From: Tetrastigma voinierianum
Taxonomy: Eukaryota; Streptophyta; Magnoliopsida; Vitales; Vitaceae
DNA length: 64,000 nt
Assembly: GCA_016808115.1 (NCBI GenBank)
Contig: JAEQBH010004576.1
Coordinates: 1 to 64,000 of the forward strand
Direction: 5' to 3'
The notes under the pieces were generated by a model. That model saw nothing but the letters and a program-made list of their open reading frames with translations, was not told where the DNA came from and searched no databases. Both the position numbers and the translations under genes were made by a program. Position 1 is the stretch's first letter; each line of letters starts with the position of its first letter. Shown here piece by piece: positions 10,567 through 21,148 of this stretch.

Positions 10567-10906
10567 TTGCTCACGCTTCGGTTAGAACTCCCTGCTTTGG
10601 CATTCTTCACTCCTTTCTTTATAACTTTTTCATTCGGACTTCGAATCACTCAATCTTAGTGTCTACGAAAAGCCCTCGGAGTCTAGAAAATGCCCATGCC
10701 AATGAGGGAATCATAGAAGGACATCATGTAGGCGAAAGGATCACGTGTTTGCTGCGACTGGTTTATCTCCTTCCTTTCTTGTACATTAATTTCCTTCATT
10801 TTTGTATTTCTATTTGTTTCCTTTTTGTGTTTTCTTGACCTATACCATATTTTACTCACTCACTCATTAAATAAAGAAAAGTATTATTTTCTTGTCTCAT
10901 TTCACA

Positions 10907-11098
10907 AATATTATGTATGATGCAATAACAAAGCACATTGATGTGAAATATCATTGGATGAGGAACTTTATTAAAGAACAACCGTTTCAAGTAAGAAAGA
11001 TTCATACAGATAAGAACACTGATGATATGATGGCGAAGGCCATTACTAGAGAAAAACTTGAGCATTGTATCAAGAATGCTAGCACGGAATCCTACTAA
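10907..11098 (+). pseudogene. end of Tnt1-like RNase H, now inverted to the + strand
   Basis: Reads NIMYDAITKHIDVKYHWMRN then FQVRKIHTDKNTDDMMAKAI and ends at a stop at 11096-11098. This is the last part of copia RNase H (TKHIDV.YH and the DM.TK block). The rest of the same domain is on the minus strand at 14150-13912 and stops exactly where this piece starts. It is followed by the PPT GGAGGGGGAGA (11139-11149) and the Tnt1-like LTR. Confidence 0.85.
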
Positions 11099-11152
11099 GG
11101 ATTTGTGAAGACTCTTACTTCAGTTGATGCATGGGTTTGGAGGGGGAGATTT

Positions 11153-11530
11153 TGTGGGGTTCGGCCCATAAAATAAAAGATAAAAAAGTGGAAAAGAGGA
11201 AGCCACCCCTCTTTACTCTTTTTTTTTTGGTGGCACCACGAGTTGCACAATTTTTTAATTGAACTTGGAGCTTCATTGCCTTACTCCTTTACTTGATAAA
11301 TAAAGCATCTACGACTGCGAGAAAGGTATTAAGAGGACAAAACAGAGGAAGAAGAATGGAAGAGCAAATGGGGACAGTGTGAGAGGGAATTGAGAGTGGT
11401 GTTCTCAATTGGGGTGATCACACCAAGGTGAGTGTGAGTAAAAAGAAATTGAGTGATAAAATTGTTAGGATAGCGAGCATATTCAAAAGTGTGTGAAACT
11501 CAAGTAAGACAATACTTTGAGTAATGTTTT
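11153..11530 (+). repeat. part of the Tnt1-like 3' LTR, inverted
   Basis: Starts TGTGGGGTTCGGCCCATA directly after the PPT and is the reverse-strand equivalent of 21148-20740. It ends GAGTAATGTTTT, where derivative B begins. The rest of this LTR is found at 6183-9907 on the opposite strand. Confidence 0.85.
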
Positions 11531-12184
11531 TGTGAAATGAGAGAAGAAAAGAAAGGTTTCTTTTTTGAATGAGTTAGTTAATTACATAGTATAGAAACAC
11601 CTATATATATACAAAATAATGGAACAAAAAGGAAACCAAATAAATTATAAGGAGTATAATGTACAAAAAGATAGTAAATAAACCAAGAATATCTAGAATA
11701 TTCTTGATTCCTGTTTCCTCTCAACAGGTAGACATATAGGTCATATGTGCAGACTTGTTACATATGTAATCGGAGAGGGTCCCTTGGAGAAGGTCAGGTG
11801 AAGATGGTCTCGTCGAAAAGTCCCCGGAGAGGGTCCGTAGAAGGGTCCTTAGAGAGGGTCAGAGACGGAGAGGGTCACGATGGAGAGGTTAGTCGGAAGA
11901 TCAGGCCCAGAAGGTCGATGGAGAAGGTTCGTCGAGGAGAAGATCAGAGTCGAGAAAAGATGGCTCCTCTAGAACTGACCCTTGACTGCTACCATGTGAA
12001 ATGAGAGAAGAAAAAATATTTTTCTTTATTTAATGAGTAAGTGAGTAAAATATAGTATAGGTTCTACCTATTTATATAGGTCAGGAAGACACAAAAAGGA
12101 AACAAATAAAAATACAAAAATGAAGGAAATTAATGTACAAGAAAGGAAGGAGATAAACCAGATAATATCCTATGATTCTCACTA
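11531..12184 (-). mobile_element. small copia derivative B (no gag/pol), minus orientation
   Basis: Left LTR (3' LTR) 11531-11726 (TGTGAAATGAG...CTCAACA), right LTR (5' LTR) 11995-12184, with a TGGTAGCAG primer-like site in minus sense at 11994-11986. The interior (11727-11994) is mainly the 14-bp minisatellite. It is the same family as derivative A, but shorter, without the extra LTR insert and with the PPT lost. The flanks are GTTTT on the left and GTATT on the right. Confidence 0.85.
11768..11965 (-). repeat. 14-bp minisatellite in derivative B
   Basis: Degenerate units of CGGAGAGGGTCC and TGGAGAAGGTC type, the reverse complement of the array at 10152-10451. Confidence 0.8.
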
Positions 12185-12189
12185 GTATT

Positions 12190-13906
12190 GTTAAGTCGTT
12201 GGCAACATCATTGCAGACTTATCGATCCACAACAGCAGCGCGAGAGAAAGTGGTTGCTAACACTTGAGTGTACGAGTCTCACAAGTAATAGAGTGGCTTT
12301 CTTTTAAAACCAAGTATCGATCCTACGAGGAAGGTGTGGTTTTAGTGAGGATTAAGTACCTCGGCTACTAAAGTCATTCACTATTTGAGCGACTAAAGGA
12401 TTTGGTGATTTTGTAAAAATTAATGAAAACAAAACAAAACAAAAACTGAATGCTTTGTGAAAATTGGATTAAATTGAATAAAACCGGGAGAAAACGACTT
12501 AGAGAGGAACTAGGGTTGGTCATCTTCATTGATGTCTAAGGGTTCATCTAGATAAGGCCTAAGTTGAGTGGTATGGCAGGTTGGTCAGGGATACGATCTG
12601 AGGATCCACTTTTGTGTTCTCCTTGTTTCTCTGTAACCACTATTCACAATTATGTCCTTCACAGGTCGTTAGGGCGATACTTTTCAAGATAATTTTACCT
12701 TTAGGCTCACATTGGTGTAGTTAAGTCCTTGCGATCGAGCCTACTGGACTAAGCTCGGATTAGGGTCACAATTACGTCCTTACTGATCCTCACTTAATAC
12801 ATCTGGTGTCCCCTCTTAGTGAAATGCCTTAGTCTTAGACTTTTCTAATTCCTAGCCTCTTTAACTAGGTTAATTTGAATCCGTTAATTGAATCATGCCT
12901 TAAGAAGATTAGGCAAGGATTTTAGGAGGCTTAGTCAGCGTCTGAGGCACCCTAGTAGAGGATTGAAGATGGAGTTCTCGAGCATGTATCGATTAGCAGA
13001 AACCTTAGCCAATCCCAGTCCCAACACCAAACACAATAAATCAGCCAACCCAGGCAAAAGATTAAACTAATCTAACATCAAATCTAATAACTAACCCTTT
13101 GAAATGCTTAGCTTAACATTTAAGCCATCAAAACCCACAAATTCATGTTGTTGACAAACATAAGACTGCAGAAATTGAAGGAGAAGAGATAGAAATACAA
13201 AACAGGGTTTAGGCTGCAATTGACTTCAAATCTAAACTCCAAGCTGAAATCCACACTCCACAAGGTCGTGCTTCCCAGCAATGGTTAATTACAAACCAAA
13301 GAATTCACAAAACAAACCTAAAACTAAGAGAAATCTAAGAAATCTAAACCTAAAAATGGAACACAGCTTGAAGAGGGAAAACCCTAAGAGAGAGCCTCCT
13401 TCTCTTAAAGTTTGAACCCTAATCATTAGAACAACTATAGTATTTATAGGTCTTGGAAAATGGGCTATAGATGGGCTAAAAATGGAAATATTCTTCGCTC
13501 CGATACGCCGTCCTTCGCGCGGTGAAGCCGCCGTGGCGAGCGCGTAATGGCATCTTCTGCTTGCTCTTCTCTTCGTGTGACCTCTTAGTTGTGGCGGGAA
13601 CTACGCAGCCGTCGTGCGAACCGAGGCGGTCTTTTAAATCTTTTTGCTCTTCGCTGCGGCGAGCCATATCCTTCGCCCGCGTGACGGTAACCGCCGTCAT
13701 GGCGAACTGAAATTTTGCTATAGATCGGCGTCTTCCTCTTGCTTGATTTTTTTCCTTCACTGGTTGATTTTCCTTCTAAACACACCCAAAATATAGCGGA
13801 TAGAACTGAAACTTTCCTAAGAGATAATGGTGTGAATCTAGCATTTGGTGCATAAAACACATGAAAATCATACTAAAAATGCTAACCTGATTCCCACACA
13901 CATCGA
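12190..13906. mobile_element. unclassified 1.7-kb insertion in the Tnt1-like RNase H
   Basis: 1717 bp flanked by GTATT at 12185-12189 and at 13907-13911, in the middle of the Tnt1-like RNase H reading frame. I see no terminal inverted repeats and no LTR pair. The minus strand has a 91-codon frame (13860-13585) with the start FYAPNARFTPLSLRKVSVLS; I do not recognise a protein family. The GC-rich part is 13495-13735. It may be a non-autonomous LTR-derived element or a fragment. Its boundaries rest on the GTATT flanks and on the break in RNase H. Confidence 0.5.
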
Positions 13907-13911
13907 GTATT

Positions 13912-15128
13912 CTTGTAAGTCTATAGCACTTTGACTATCAGAATACACTATGTATTCTTTTTGTCTCAAACCTAATTCTAGAAGAAACCGTTCAGGCAAA
14001 GCATTGTTTCCTAGCTTTAGTAACTGCTATATACTCTGCTTCAGTAGTAGATAATGCTACACATTTTTGTAATTTTGATTGTTATGACACAACTCCCCTT
14101 GCAAATGTAAATAAGTACATAGAAGTAGATTTTCTACTATCTAGGTCTTGAGCCATGCTCCAGTGTGTATCCTTGAAAGGTTACGCTCCCCCAAACTTAA
14201 ATATACCTTTGAGAGTTCTCATGAGATATCTGAAGATCCATTCCTTCTCGGTTGTCTTTCAAATTTTCAAAAATGTTTGCTCATGACTCATTGCATGAGA
14301 TATGCGAGACCCCTGCGCCCTGCTTTTGTGAGCTTCAAACTACGTGAATATGGAATAACTGACATTTCCTCTTTTTCTTTCTTAGTAGATGGGCAAGACA
14401 TCTTACTCAACTTGACATGTCTAGCAAGTGGAGTAGATACTGGCTTTGAATGTTTCATATTGAACATTTCAGCATCCGTTCAATCTTTCATTCCTATGAT
14501 AGCCATAACTTGCTCGCTTTTTGTCTCATATGATCTCCATTCTTGAATCGCTTTGCATTACCAGTCCTTCATGTAGTGTCTTTGTGATTCCCTTTTCAGC
14601 TTTTGGATCATGTCAGAAACTTGACCCATGATCAACTTATCATCAACATATAATAAGAGAATGATAAATTTTCCATTAGGGAATCTTGGGATGTATATAC
14701 ATGGATCATCTTATGTTCTCTTTTACTTTTGACTCATCATGAAAGAGTCAAATTTCTTGTACATTCCCTTGGCTCTTGCTTCAGTCCATACAAGCTTTTC
14801 TTTAGCCTGTAGACCATGTTCTCCTTCCCTTTGACCTTGAAGCCTTCTAGTTGCTCCATGTAGATCTCTTCATTAAGATCACTGTGCAGAAATGCAGTTT
14901 TTACATCGAGTTGCTCTAATTCAAGATTCATACTTGCAGCCAATCCTAGTATAATAAAAATTGAACATATTTTTACAATAAGTGAAAATATTTCATCAAA
15001 TTCGATACCTTCCTTTTGACCGAAACCTTTCACCACCAAATGAGCCTTGTACTTCAACAACTTCTCGTCATCTTTCTTTTGCTTCAACATGTATTTGTTC
15101 ATGAGTGCTCTTCCCCTTTTTGGTAGTT
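13912..15128 (-). pseudogene. Tnt1-like copia reverse transcriptase and RNase H
   Basis: In minus sense from 15128: TKLPKRGRALMNKYMLKQKK, then KYKAHLVVKGFGQKEGIEFD, LEQLDVKTAFLHSDLNEEIY, KENMVYRLKKSLYGLKQEPR (to 14737), KFIILLLYVDDKLI (about 14670-14630, the YVDD active site retained), MFNMKHSKPVSTPLARHVKL (about 14460-14400), and VALSTTEAEYIAVTKARKQC with VYSDSQSAIDL (14070-13920, RNase H). Stops and frameshifts are frequent. Its continuation is the inverted piece at 10907-11098. Confidence 0.85.
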
Positions 15129-15129
15129 T

Positions 15130-15323
15130 TGTGATAGGGACAACACAAGAGAGAAATAGATTGAAATAAGGATTTATAGATAACTGGAATAAAGACAATG
15201 GAGGAGAGCAATTTGAGTGGCTCTCAACTCTCCTATAGAAAACAACTCCCATAAAGATCTTGCTCACCCCCCACCCCACTACCTCCTTTAAAGGCAGCAA
15301 TAACATAATAATATTCCCTCACA
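15130..15323 (-). repeat. 3' LTR of the truncated gypsy
   Basis: 194 bp with TG..CA ends in both senses (TGTGATAGGGACAACAC on the + strand to ATATTCCCTCACA). No partner was found at the other end of the element. Confidence 0.6.
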
Positions 15324-15483
15324 TGCACTCCACCTTGTCCTTTGGATCCTTACAATTCTTGCGCCTTGTATAAGTAAAATGGATTAAAGCCCTAACATTA
15401 CCTCGAAATTTTGAGAGTTACCACAATCTTCAAGGTGAAAGCTTGAAAATTCTTGAATCAAAGGAGAGTGTTCTCAGAAGCAG

Positions 15484-16930
15484 TCACTTTCCATTTGATT
15501 TGAATTCAATTTCATGTTTGTTGGACCCCGAAATGGGTTTAGTTCCCAAAACTTCTACTAGTTGAACTAGCATTTCCATGTCATCACTCAAGTGAGGAGG
15601 CAAGGGGGGAAGGGGTGGAAAAGATCCCACTACTCGTTTAAGTTGTGAAACATGAAACATAGGATGGATTTTGGCACCAACTGGAAGTTCTAAACGATAT
15701 GCAACTATGCCTACCTTGTTTAGGACCTTGAATGGCCCATAAAAACGGGAGGACAATTTCTCATTGTACGGTGAGCGAGGTGTGCCAGTAAGTGTGATTT
15801 GAAGACTAGGTCACCTACACCGAATCTTGATATCCGCGACATTTTTATCGGCTTGATTCTTCATGCGATCATTTGGGCTCACATGGGTTGTTGACATTCA
15901 CAACTCTTGTCAACCTGTTTTATCTCTGTTTATTAGCTGTTGATCCACCTCACTAAAAACTGATGAACCCCCCTCATAGGATAAGAGAGGTGGGGGATCA
16001 TGACCATGGATCACGTGGAAAGGAGTGGTATTGGTCGCTGTGTCATAAGAGGTGTTATACCAATATTTAACTCATGGTAAAAATCGGCCCCAGGATTTTG
16101 GCTTGTGATGCACAAAGCAATGTAAATAAGTTTCTAGGCAGCAGTTGAGGACTTCCGTCTGGCCATCGGATTATGGGTGATAGGCAGTACTAAAGTGAAG
16201 GGCCGTACCTTGTAGTCTAAAAAGCTCCCCCCAAAATTTTCTAAGAAATATCTTGTCACGATCAGAGACAATGGAGAGTGGAACACCACGAAGACGCCTG
16301 TGTCACGAGCAAAAATGGCGTACTGAAGCGATTGCTTGAAGGGATGTTTCAATCGATAAAATGGGCATGGATTGCCAACTTTTTATTTCATGACCCTGAG
16401 AATGGTGTCCCGTCATTTATGACTTGAAGCGATCCTTGATAAAATTTAAAAATGTCCTCGAATTTGGAGGGGTATAGGGGCTTGGTAAAGAGACCATTGG
16501 GGGATAATGTGGATTATTTGTTCTTTTGGCAGATTGGGTAAGCAACAACATAGGACCAGACATCGTTTTTCATTCCCATCCAATATAATCTAGCAGAAAC
16601 TATTTTCAAAGTTGTAAGCACCCCTGAGCATCCCTCAGTTGGGTTGTCATGTGACACTTTCGTGTAAGGCCCCAGAGGAATCGGTGCGAGAAAATTTGGC
16701 AAAACTAATTTGTTTTGGTAATAGAGTCGATCTTGGATCAAGGAATAACCCGGTTTGGATGGCTGTCTGCATGACAAGGCAGTTTGGATTTGGGATAGAG
16801 TAGGATCATGATCTAGTTCCTTGTCTAGGTCATCCAATTGCAGCACTTGAGGAATAGATAGAGAGAGCAGGGTAGGATGAGCTGGGACCTGAGAGAGAGC
16901 ATCTGTCACACAGTTTGTATTCGATGTCAA
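15484..16930 (-). pseudogene. gypsy integrase (zinc domain to C-terminus)
   Basis: The zinc-binding part at 16930-16514 contains LYYQNKLVLPNF, NPTEGCSGVLTTLKIVSARL and YPICQKNK (only one Cys of the CxxC pair remains). The core is badly broken (16352-16134 includes RDTGVFVVFHSPLSLIVTRY). The C-terminus at 15756-15484 reads SSRFYGPFKVLNKVGIVAYR then IHPMFHVSQLKRVVGS, the typical end of chromovirus integrases before the linker. Confidence 0.8.
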
Positions 16931-17260
16931 AGTTATACACTAAGAGCTTGCAAAGCCATTTTTGATAGTCAAGGCTTACCATTCGTTGAGCAAGCAAGAA
17001 TTTTAAGCTGCGTTGATCTGTATGTACAATGAACTTTCGTCCCAACAAATAATGCAACCATTTTTGGATTGCTCGAACAACCATTAATTCACGTTCATAC
17101 ATTGATTTGAGGCGCCCTGAAGGAGGTGAGGCCTGACTGAAAAAAGCTATGGGATGCCCGCGTCACGCAATAATACTAGTCGATGCCCGACTCGGATGCA
17201 TTAGTCACCGACAACAAAGGGGTGAGAGAAATCTGGGAGAGCCAAAGTGGGAAGTTGAGT
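16830..17260 (-). pseudogene. gypsy RNase H
   Basis: The minus strand at 17102-16920 reads YERELMVVRAIQKWLHYLLG then RKFIVHTDQRSLKFLLAQRM. This is the EREL.A...A..KWR.YLLG..F.V.TD..SLK motif of Ty3 RNase H. It precedes integrase in sense. Confidence 0.85.
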
Positions 17261-18397
17261 CATGGCAGCCTTAAGAGTTAGGAAGGCCTCCTCTGCCTTT
17301 AGGCCCCACTTGAAGTTGTCTTTCTTTAATAATTCAATTAATGATCAAGCTATGCTTCATAATGTCTTCCTGAAAGCGACGGTAATAACATGGCCAAACC
17401 AACCACGTAAGTCCTTTAAAGAACTGGGAATTGGCCAATTTAACATCACCTTGATTTTTTTAGCATCAGCTGTCACGCCTTGATGAGAGATAATGTGACC
17501 CAGATACTCCAAACTAGTTTAGCCAAATCTGCATTTTTTGGCATTAGCAAATAACTGACGAGTCTCCAAAATGGGAGGAACATGATAGAGGTGTTGTTAG
17601 TGCTCTTTAGGGGAACGACTGTATACCAAGACATCATCAAAAAATAATAAAACAAATTTCTGTAGGCACTCAATAAAGACCTCATTCATAAGAGATTGAA
17701 AATTAGGTACGGGGCATTGGTTAATCCAAGGAATCTAAAAATTCTTAATGACCTTCATGTGTTCTAAAAGTACATTTTTGGAATGTCTTATGGTGGACTC
17801 GTATCTAATGGTAGCCGGCCTTGAGGTCAGTTTAGTGAAAATGGTGGCTCCATGGAGTTTGTTAAAAATAAATTCATCAATAATTGGAATAAGGAACTTA
17901 TCTGGAATGGTGGCTTTGTTTAACACACGGTAATCCATACAAAAACGCCAACCGCCATCTTTTTTTCGAACTAGTAAAACAGGGCTGGAGAATGGGATAT
18001 TACTTGGTTGGATGATCCATGTTGTCAATATCTCTTCAACCAGACGCTCGATTTTTGTCTTCTGAAACTGTAGGTAGCGGTAAGGTCTTACATTGATGGG
18101 GGGTGTTTCAAGGTGTAGTGTGATGACATGGTCGCGGGACCTTCGTGGTGGTAATCCCTCAGGTGACTGAAATACCAACGGAAATTGGTCAAGGATTTGC
18201 TGTATGGAAGCTGGTGGCTGGAGGTTGGTCGGGCACTCCATAGCTCCAATGCTGCCAAGTTCCACCAAAACTCCTTCGTCCCGATCTTGTAGGGCTTTCC
18301 ACATGGCTTTCAGAGAAGTGCTCAAAGTGGGATCACCTTGAACAACCACGGACATGCCACGCACCTGAAATTTCATAGTCAATGATCCTCGATTCAC
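17260..18397 (-). pseudogene. gypsy reverse transcriptase
   Basis: The minus strand at 18397-17735 contains PPRRSRDHVITLHLETPPIN, PSNIPFSSPVLLVRKKDGGW, RFCMDYRVLNKATIPDKFLI and IFTKL. These are classic Ty3/gypsy RT motifs: R.HDH.I.L, SPVLLV.KKDG.WR.C.DYR.LN. The remaining part to 17260, including a YTVV.. stretch near the active-site region at 17640, is frame-broken. Confidence 0.88.
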
Positions 18398-18406
18398 GCG
18401 TACCTC

Positions 18407-18690
18407 CTAATGATTCAAGCCGTACATACCCAGGAATGATTTCCACTTCACTCCATGGGTAAAAAATCCTCTAATCTCTATATTATGAAGAATATTAAGG
18501 GACACCCACGACACATTCCTTCCTTTAACGACTAAGCTGTACCCGTTGTACCACGTATCGACTATCGACTCAGTGGTGTCCCAGTTTTGAACTAGCACTA
18601 TGGAGATGAAGTTATGAGTTGCCTTGCAGTCAGTCATCACTATCACGTCTTGCTGATCGACCCTCCCTTCTATCTTCATTGTTTTGAGGC
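18407..18690 (-). pseudogene. gypsy protease
   Basis: The minus strand at 18679-18407 starts MKIEGRVDQQDVIVMTDCKA and continues THNFIS. Relatives have V.LIDSGATHNFI; here the Asp is kept (MTDCKATHNF) but the G of the triad is K. It ends SFLGMYGL, the LGM.WL motif before RT. Confidence 0.8.
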
Positions 18691-19690
18691 GTGAAAGTCA
18701 CACCACGAGTTGATGGATAACCGCGAATTTCCTTAACATCGGCCCAGTTGTTTGCGTGATTGTGCGAGCGAATCTTCGTATGATTCCATACTTGGAAGCG
18801 TATGTGAATTCGCGGAGATGCGCTCCCACCATTGTTTGTTGGGCGTTTCAGGTTTTCTGTCTCTTTCTCCCACCATGGCATAAAATTTTTGTAAATATTG
18901 GAAGACTGGCACTTTTGTCTCTGAAGTAAACCCCTTGTCTTTCATGGCGTCATCAATAGAAAGTAATAAAGTATTTGTTACCACCCAGCGAATCTACCTC
19001 CATAGGTTTGCAAACATCGAGAATATACCAATTCTAATTTATCGATTTTGAGTAGGTTCTTTTGGAATGATACTTTGTGTTGCTTTCCCGAATAGCGATA
19101 GATATATGGTTGTTGGTTGCCTTTGGCGTGAGAGCGAGGAATTGCTTGCCCAAAAGTTGTAATACTTTCTTGCTTTCGTGTGCTAGCCTTTTGTGCGTCG
19201 TTAATGCCGTAAATAGGAGAAATATCATCGTGTTGCATTTAGTTGGCCTTTGCACCTTATGTGTTCTCTGATTGTAACATAATTTGCCTCGTACCACCAC
19301 CAAAGATCCCTTGGTGAGTTTCCAATTGCCACCACTGAAAAAGTGTCTATATCCATCCTAGTCCAACGTATGCACAGAAATCAAGTTCAGACGCCGATAA
19401 GAATATGTAGCACATCATTTAATGTCAATGTGCACGCCATACTAGTTTGTATGTACATATCATCGATCCCGCTGATGCGGGAGACACTTACTCCAGTATT
19501 ACGAAACTAGTTTCCAGTTTGTGCGTGGTAAATATTCCGCTTTTGGGGACCTGATAGCGGGATCTGTCAAGTCCACTATCCATTCATCACCTTTATCTGC
19601 TACTTGACATCAATCTCCTCGATTGCAGAGTAGAGTCACCTCATTGTTGTTGGTGAAATTGTGTGTGATATTCTGTCATTGTTGCATATT
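18690..19690 (-). pseudogene. Tnt1-like copia protease and integrase
   Basis: In minus sense: DEWIVDL at about 19590 (protease active site region, usually DSGA), LISVHTLD (about 19350), WKLTKGSLVVVRGKLCYNQR (19320-19260), QHKVSFQKN and NKLELVYSRC (19090-19010; the V.FVHSDVCGP position), GGNKYFITFIDDAMKDK-like sequence in one frame (18990-18940), VFQYLQKFYAM, and TPQNNE at about 18690 (normally TPQ.NGVAER). The frame breaks repeatedly. It is cut at 18690 by the gypsy. Confidence 0.8.
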
Positions 19691-20350
19691 TCTAATTGTA
19701 TGCAGCTCATTTTTAGATTTGTAATTCCTTTTCATAGCTTGGTTTAACATAGTGATATCACTTGATCTTCTCTCTAGACTTGCATTTGCCTCTTGAATTG
19801 CTTTGCCTAATTGGTACTTTGCTTCTACTTCTTCCCTTGTTTTCTGTGGCAAGGGCATGTGTGTCATTGCTCACCAAGTCCTTCCTTTGAACTTCTTCAT
19901 TGAACATGCTATTTCTAACCATCGTCAATGTGACTTTTCCTTTTGGGCCTGAATTTCCTAGAGACACCACCAAAGTGTTCCAACTCTCAGGTAACGAGCT
20001 GAGCAGTAGGCATACTTGGGTTTCATCATCAAGGGAAAGACTTGCAACCGATAGTTGGGAGACCATTCTTTCACGAACCTTTAGATGCTCGGCAATTGAT
20101 TTTCCCTCCCTTTAGCTTCAAATTTGTCAACTTTCACATTAAGAAATTTTGCCTGCGTTCTTGTCTCATATTCTTAAAAGAATATAAGGATCATCTCTTT
20201 AATGACGTGGTTGTAGGAAATCGATGTCTCTTTCATTGGCCAATAACACGAATGTCTTATTTTTCAATTTCTTCTAGTCAGCATCTGACATATCACTTGA
20301 CTTGGTATTATCTCATTCAATATGATCATATAAATCATTACAATTGACGA
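19690..20350 (-). pseudogene. Tnt1-like copia gag
   Basis: The minus strand at 20066-19758 reads LSLDDETQVCLLLSSLPESW, then NTLVVSLGNSGPKGKVTLTM and RNSMFNEEVQRKDL, then a GRSRSK basic stretch. This is the Tnt1-type gag signature LLSSLP.SWD.LVV.LSNS....T...V...LL.EE.RR. The zinc knuckle is not recognisable. It lies directly downstream of the 5' LTR. Confidence 0.85.
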
Positions 20351-20472
20351 GATCCTCAATCATGGATTTCCATAATAAATAATTTGTTGCCACGTCAATT
20401 TAATCATGGTACTTGAATAATTTTAAGCCATGATTCCACCAGTACACGAACTGTAGAACCACACTCTAATAC

Positions 20473-21148
20473 TTGTTGGGAATGCGTGTCACTTGTCAAA
20501 TATTACAACAAGTAATATTTGGGCAATTTTGCTAGTCCACAAGAAATTATACAGTAAGTTGGGTGGTGATGCCAAACCATAGAAAAATTAAAATGATCAA
20601 TTGGGTGGTTGAGCTAGTTCACAAAAAAAAAAGAAAGAAATGGGAACACCAATTTTACATGGTAAAGCCCTCAAAATGAGGGAAACATCCATGAGACAAA
20701 TTCGAGAGCAAATTCGCTATGTGATAAAGTTGTTACAAAATATTACTCAAGTATTGCCCTTACTTGAGTTTCACACATCCTAAGATATGCTCACAACCTT
20801 GACAATTTTATCACTCAATTTCTTTTTACTTACACTCATATTGGTGTGATCTCCCCAATTGAGAACACCCCTCTCAATTGAACTCTCTATTCTCTCACAA
20901 TTGAACTCCCTCTTCTCCCTCTTCTCTCTATTCTCTCTTCTTTTTGCTTGTCCTCTTGGTGCCCATCTACGTGCCTAGATGCCTATTTATAAGCAAAGGA
21001 GTAAGGCGGTGGAGGCTCCAATTTCAATTAAAAAATTGTGCGATTTGTGGTGCCACTGAAAGGCTCCGAAAGCAAAAGAGAAAAGGGGGCGGCTTCCTCC
21101 TCTTTGTTTCCTCTTGCCTTTTTTTTATTTTATGGGCTGGACCCCACA
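20473..21148 (-). repeat. 5' LTR of the Tnt1-like element
   Basis: 676 bp; + strand TGTTGGGAATGCGTGTCA ... GACCCCACA. It aligns with 6183-6208, 8869-8895, 9199-9441, 9831-9907 and (inverted) 11530-11153, which together form the other LTR. On its inner side the minus strand has AGTATTAGAG, a degenerate TGGTATCAGAG primer site (about 20463-20472). Confidence 0.85.

Larger units (their letters stand above)
9908..10906 (+). mobile_element. small copia derivative A (no gag/pol), plus orientation
   Basis: 5' LTR 9908-10109 (202 bp; TATTGAGAATC...TTTCACA) is followed by a TTGTATCAG primer-like site. The 3' LTR is 10506-10906 (TGTTGAGAATCATAGG...TTTCACA) and is preceded by the PPT TTGAGGGGGAG. Between them are only a 14-bp minisatellite and a short NKLGVYDLYAPI tail (the C-terminus of Ale-type pol), so it is a deletion derivative. 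The 3' LTR carries about 230 extra bases (10529-10758) that the 5' LTR lacks. The flanks are AAAAC on the left and AATAT on the right: they do not match each other, but each matches a flank of derivative B (see findings). Confidence 0.85.
15130..18690 (-). mobile_element. 5'-truncated Ty3/gypsy element inserted in the Tnt1-like pol
   Basis: In minus sense: protease, RT, RNase H, integrase, PPT-like AAGGTGGAGTG, and a 194-bp LTR (15323-15130, TGTGAGGG...CTATCACA). No 5' LTR or gag is present. On one side the Tnt1-like integrase stops at about 18690; on the other its pol resumes at 15128 well inside the linker to RT, so Tnt1 sequence is missing too. A deletion covering the gypsy 5' end and the neighbouring copia sequence explains both. 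The integrase C-terminus and RT look chromovirus-like. Confidence 0.8.
6183..21148 (-). mobile_element. Tork/Tnt1-like copia retrotransposon, multiply interrupted (intron 1)
   Basis: In minus sense: 5' LTR 21148-20473, primer site, gag (20350-19690), protease and integrase (19690 to about 18690), RT-RNase H (15128-13912), the last part of RNase H (now flipped, 10907-11098 on +), PPT and 3' LTR (now 11153-11530 on + plus pieces of 6183-9907 on -). The order PR-IN-RT-RH is copia, and many blocks follow the Tnt1 type. Inserted in it are an Ale copia, a TRIM, a MITE-like repeat, two small copia derivatives, an unclassified element and a gypsy. AAACT precedes the left end (6178-6182) and recurs at 21153-21157, four bases past the expected right end, so a target duplication is only suggested. 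Confidence 0.85.

Noticed and set aside
13476..13860. Arg/Lys-rich nuclear protein on the minus strand
   Set aside because: Overlapping frames on both strands in a GC-rich patch of an insertion; no family match and no splice or start context.
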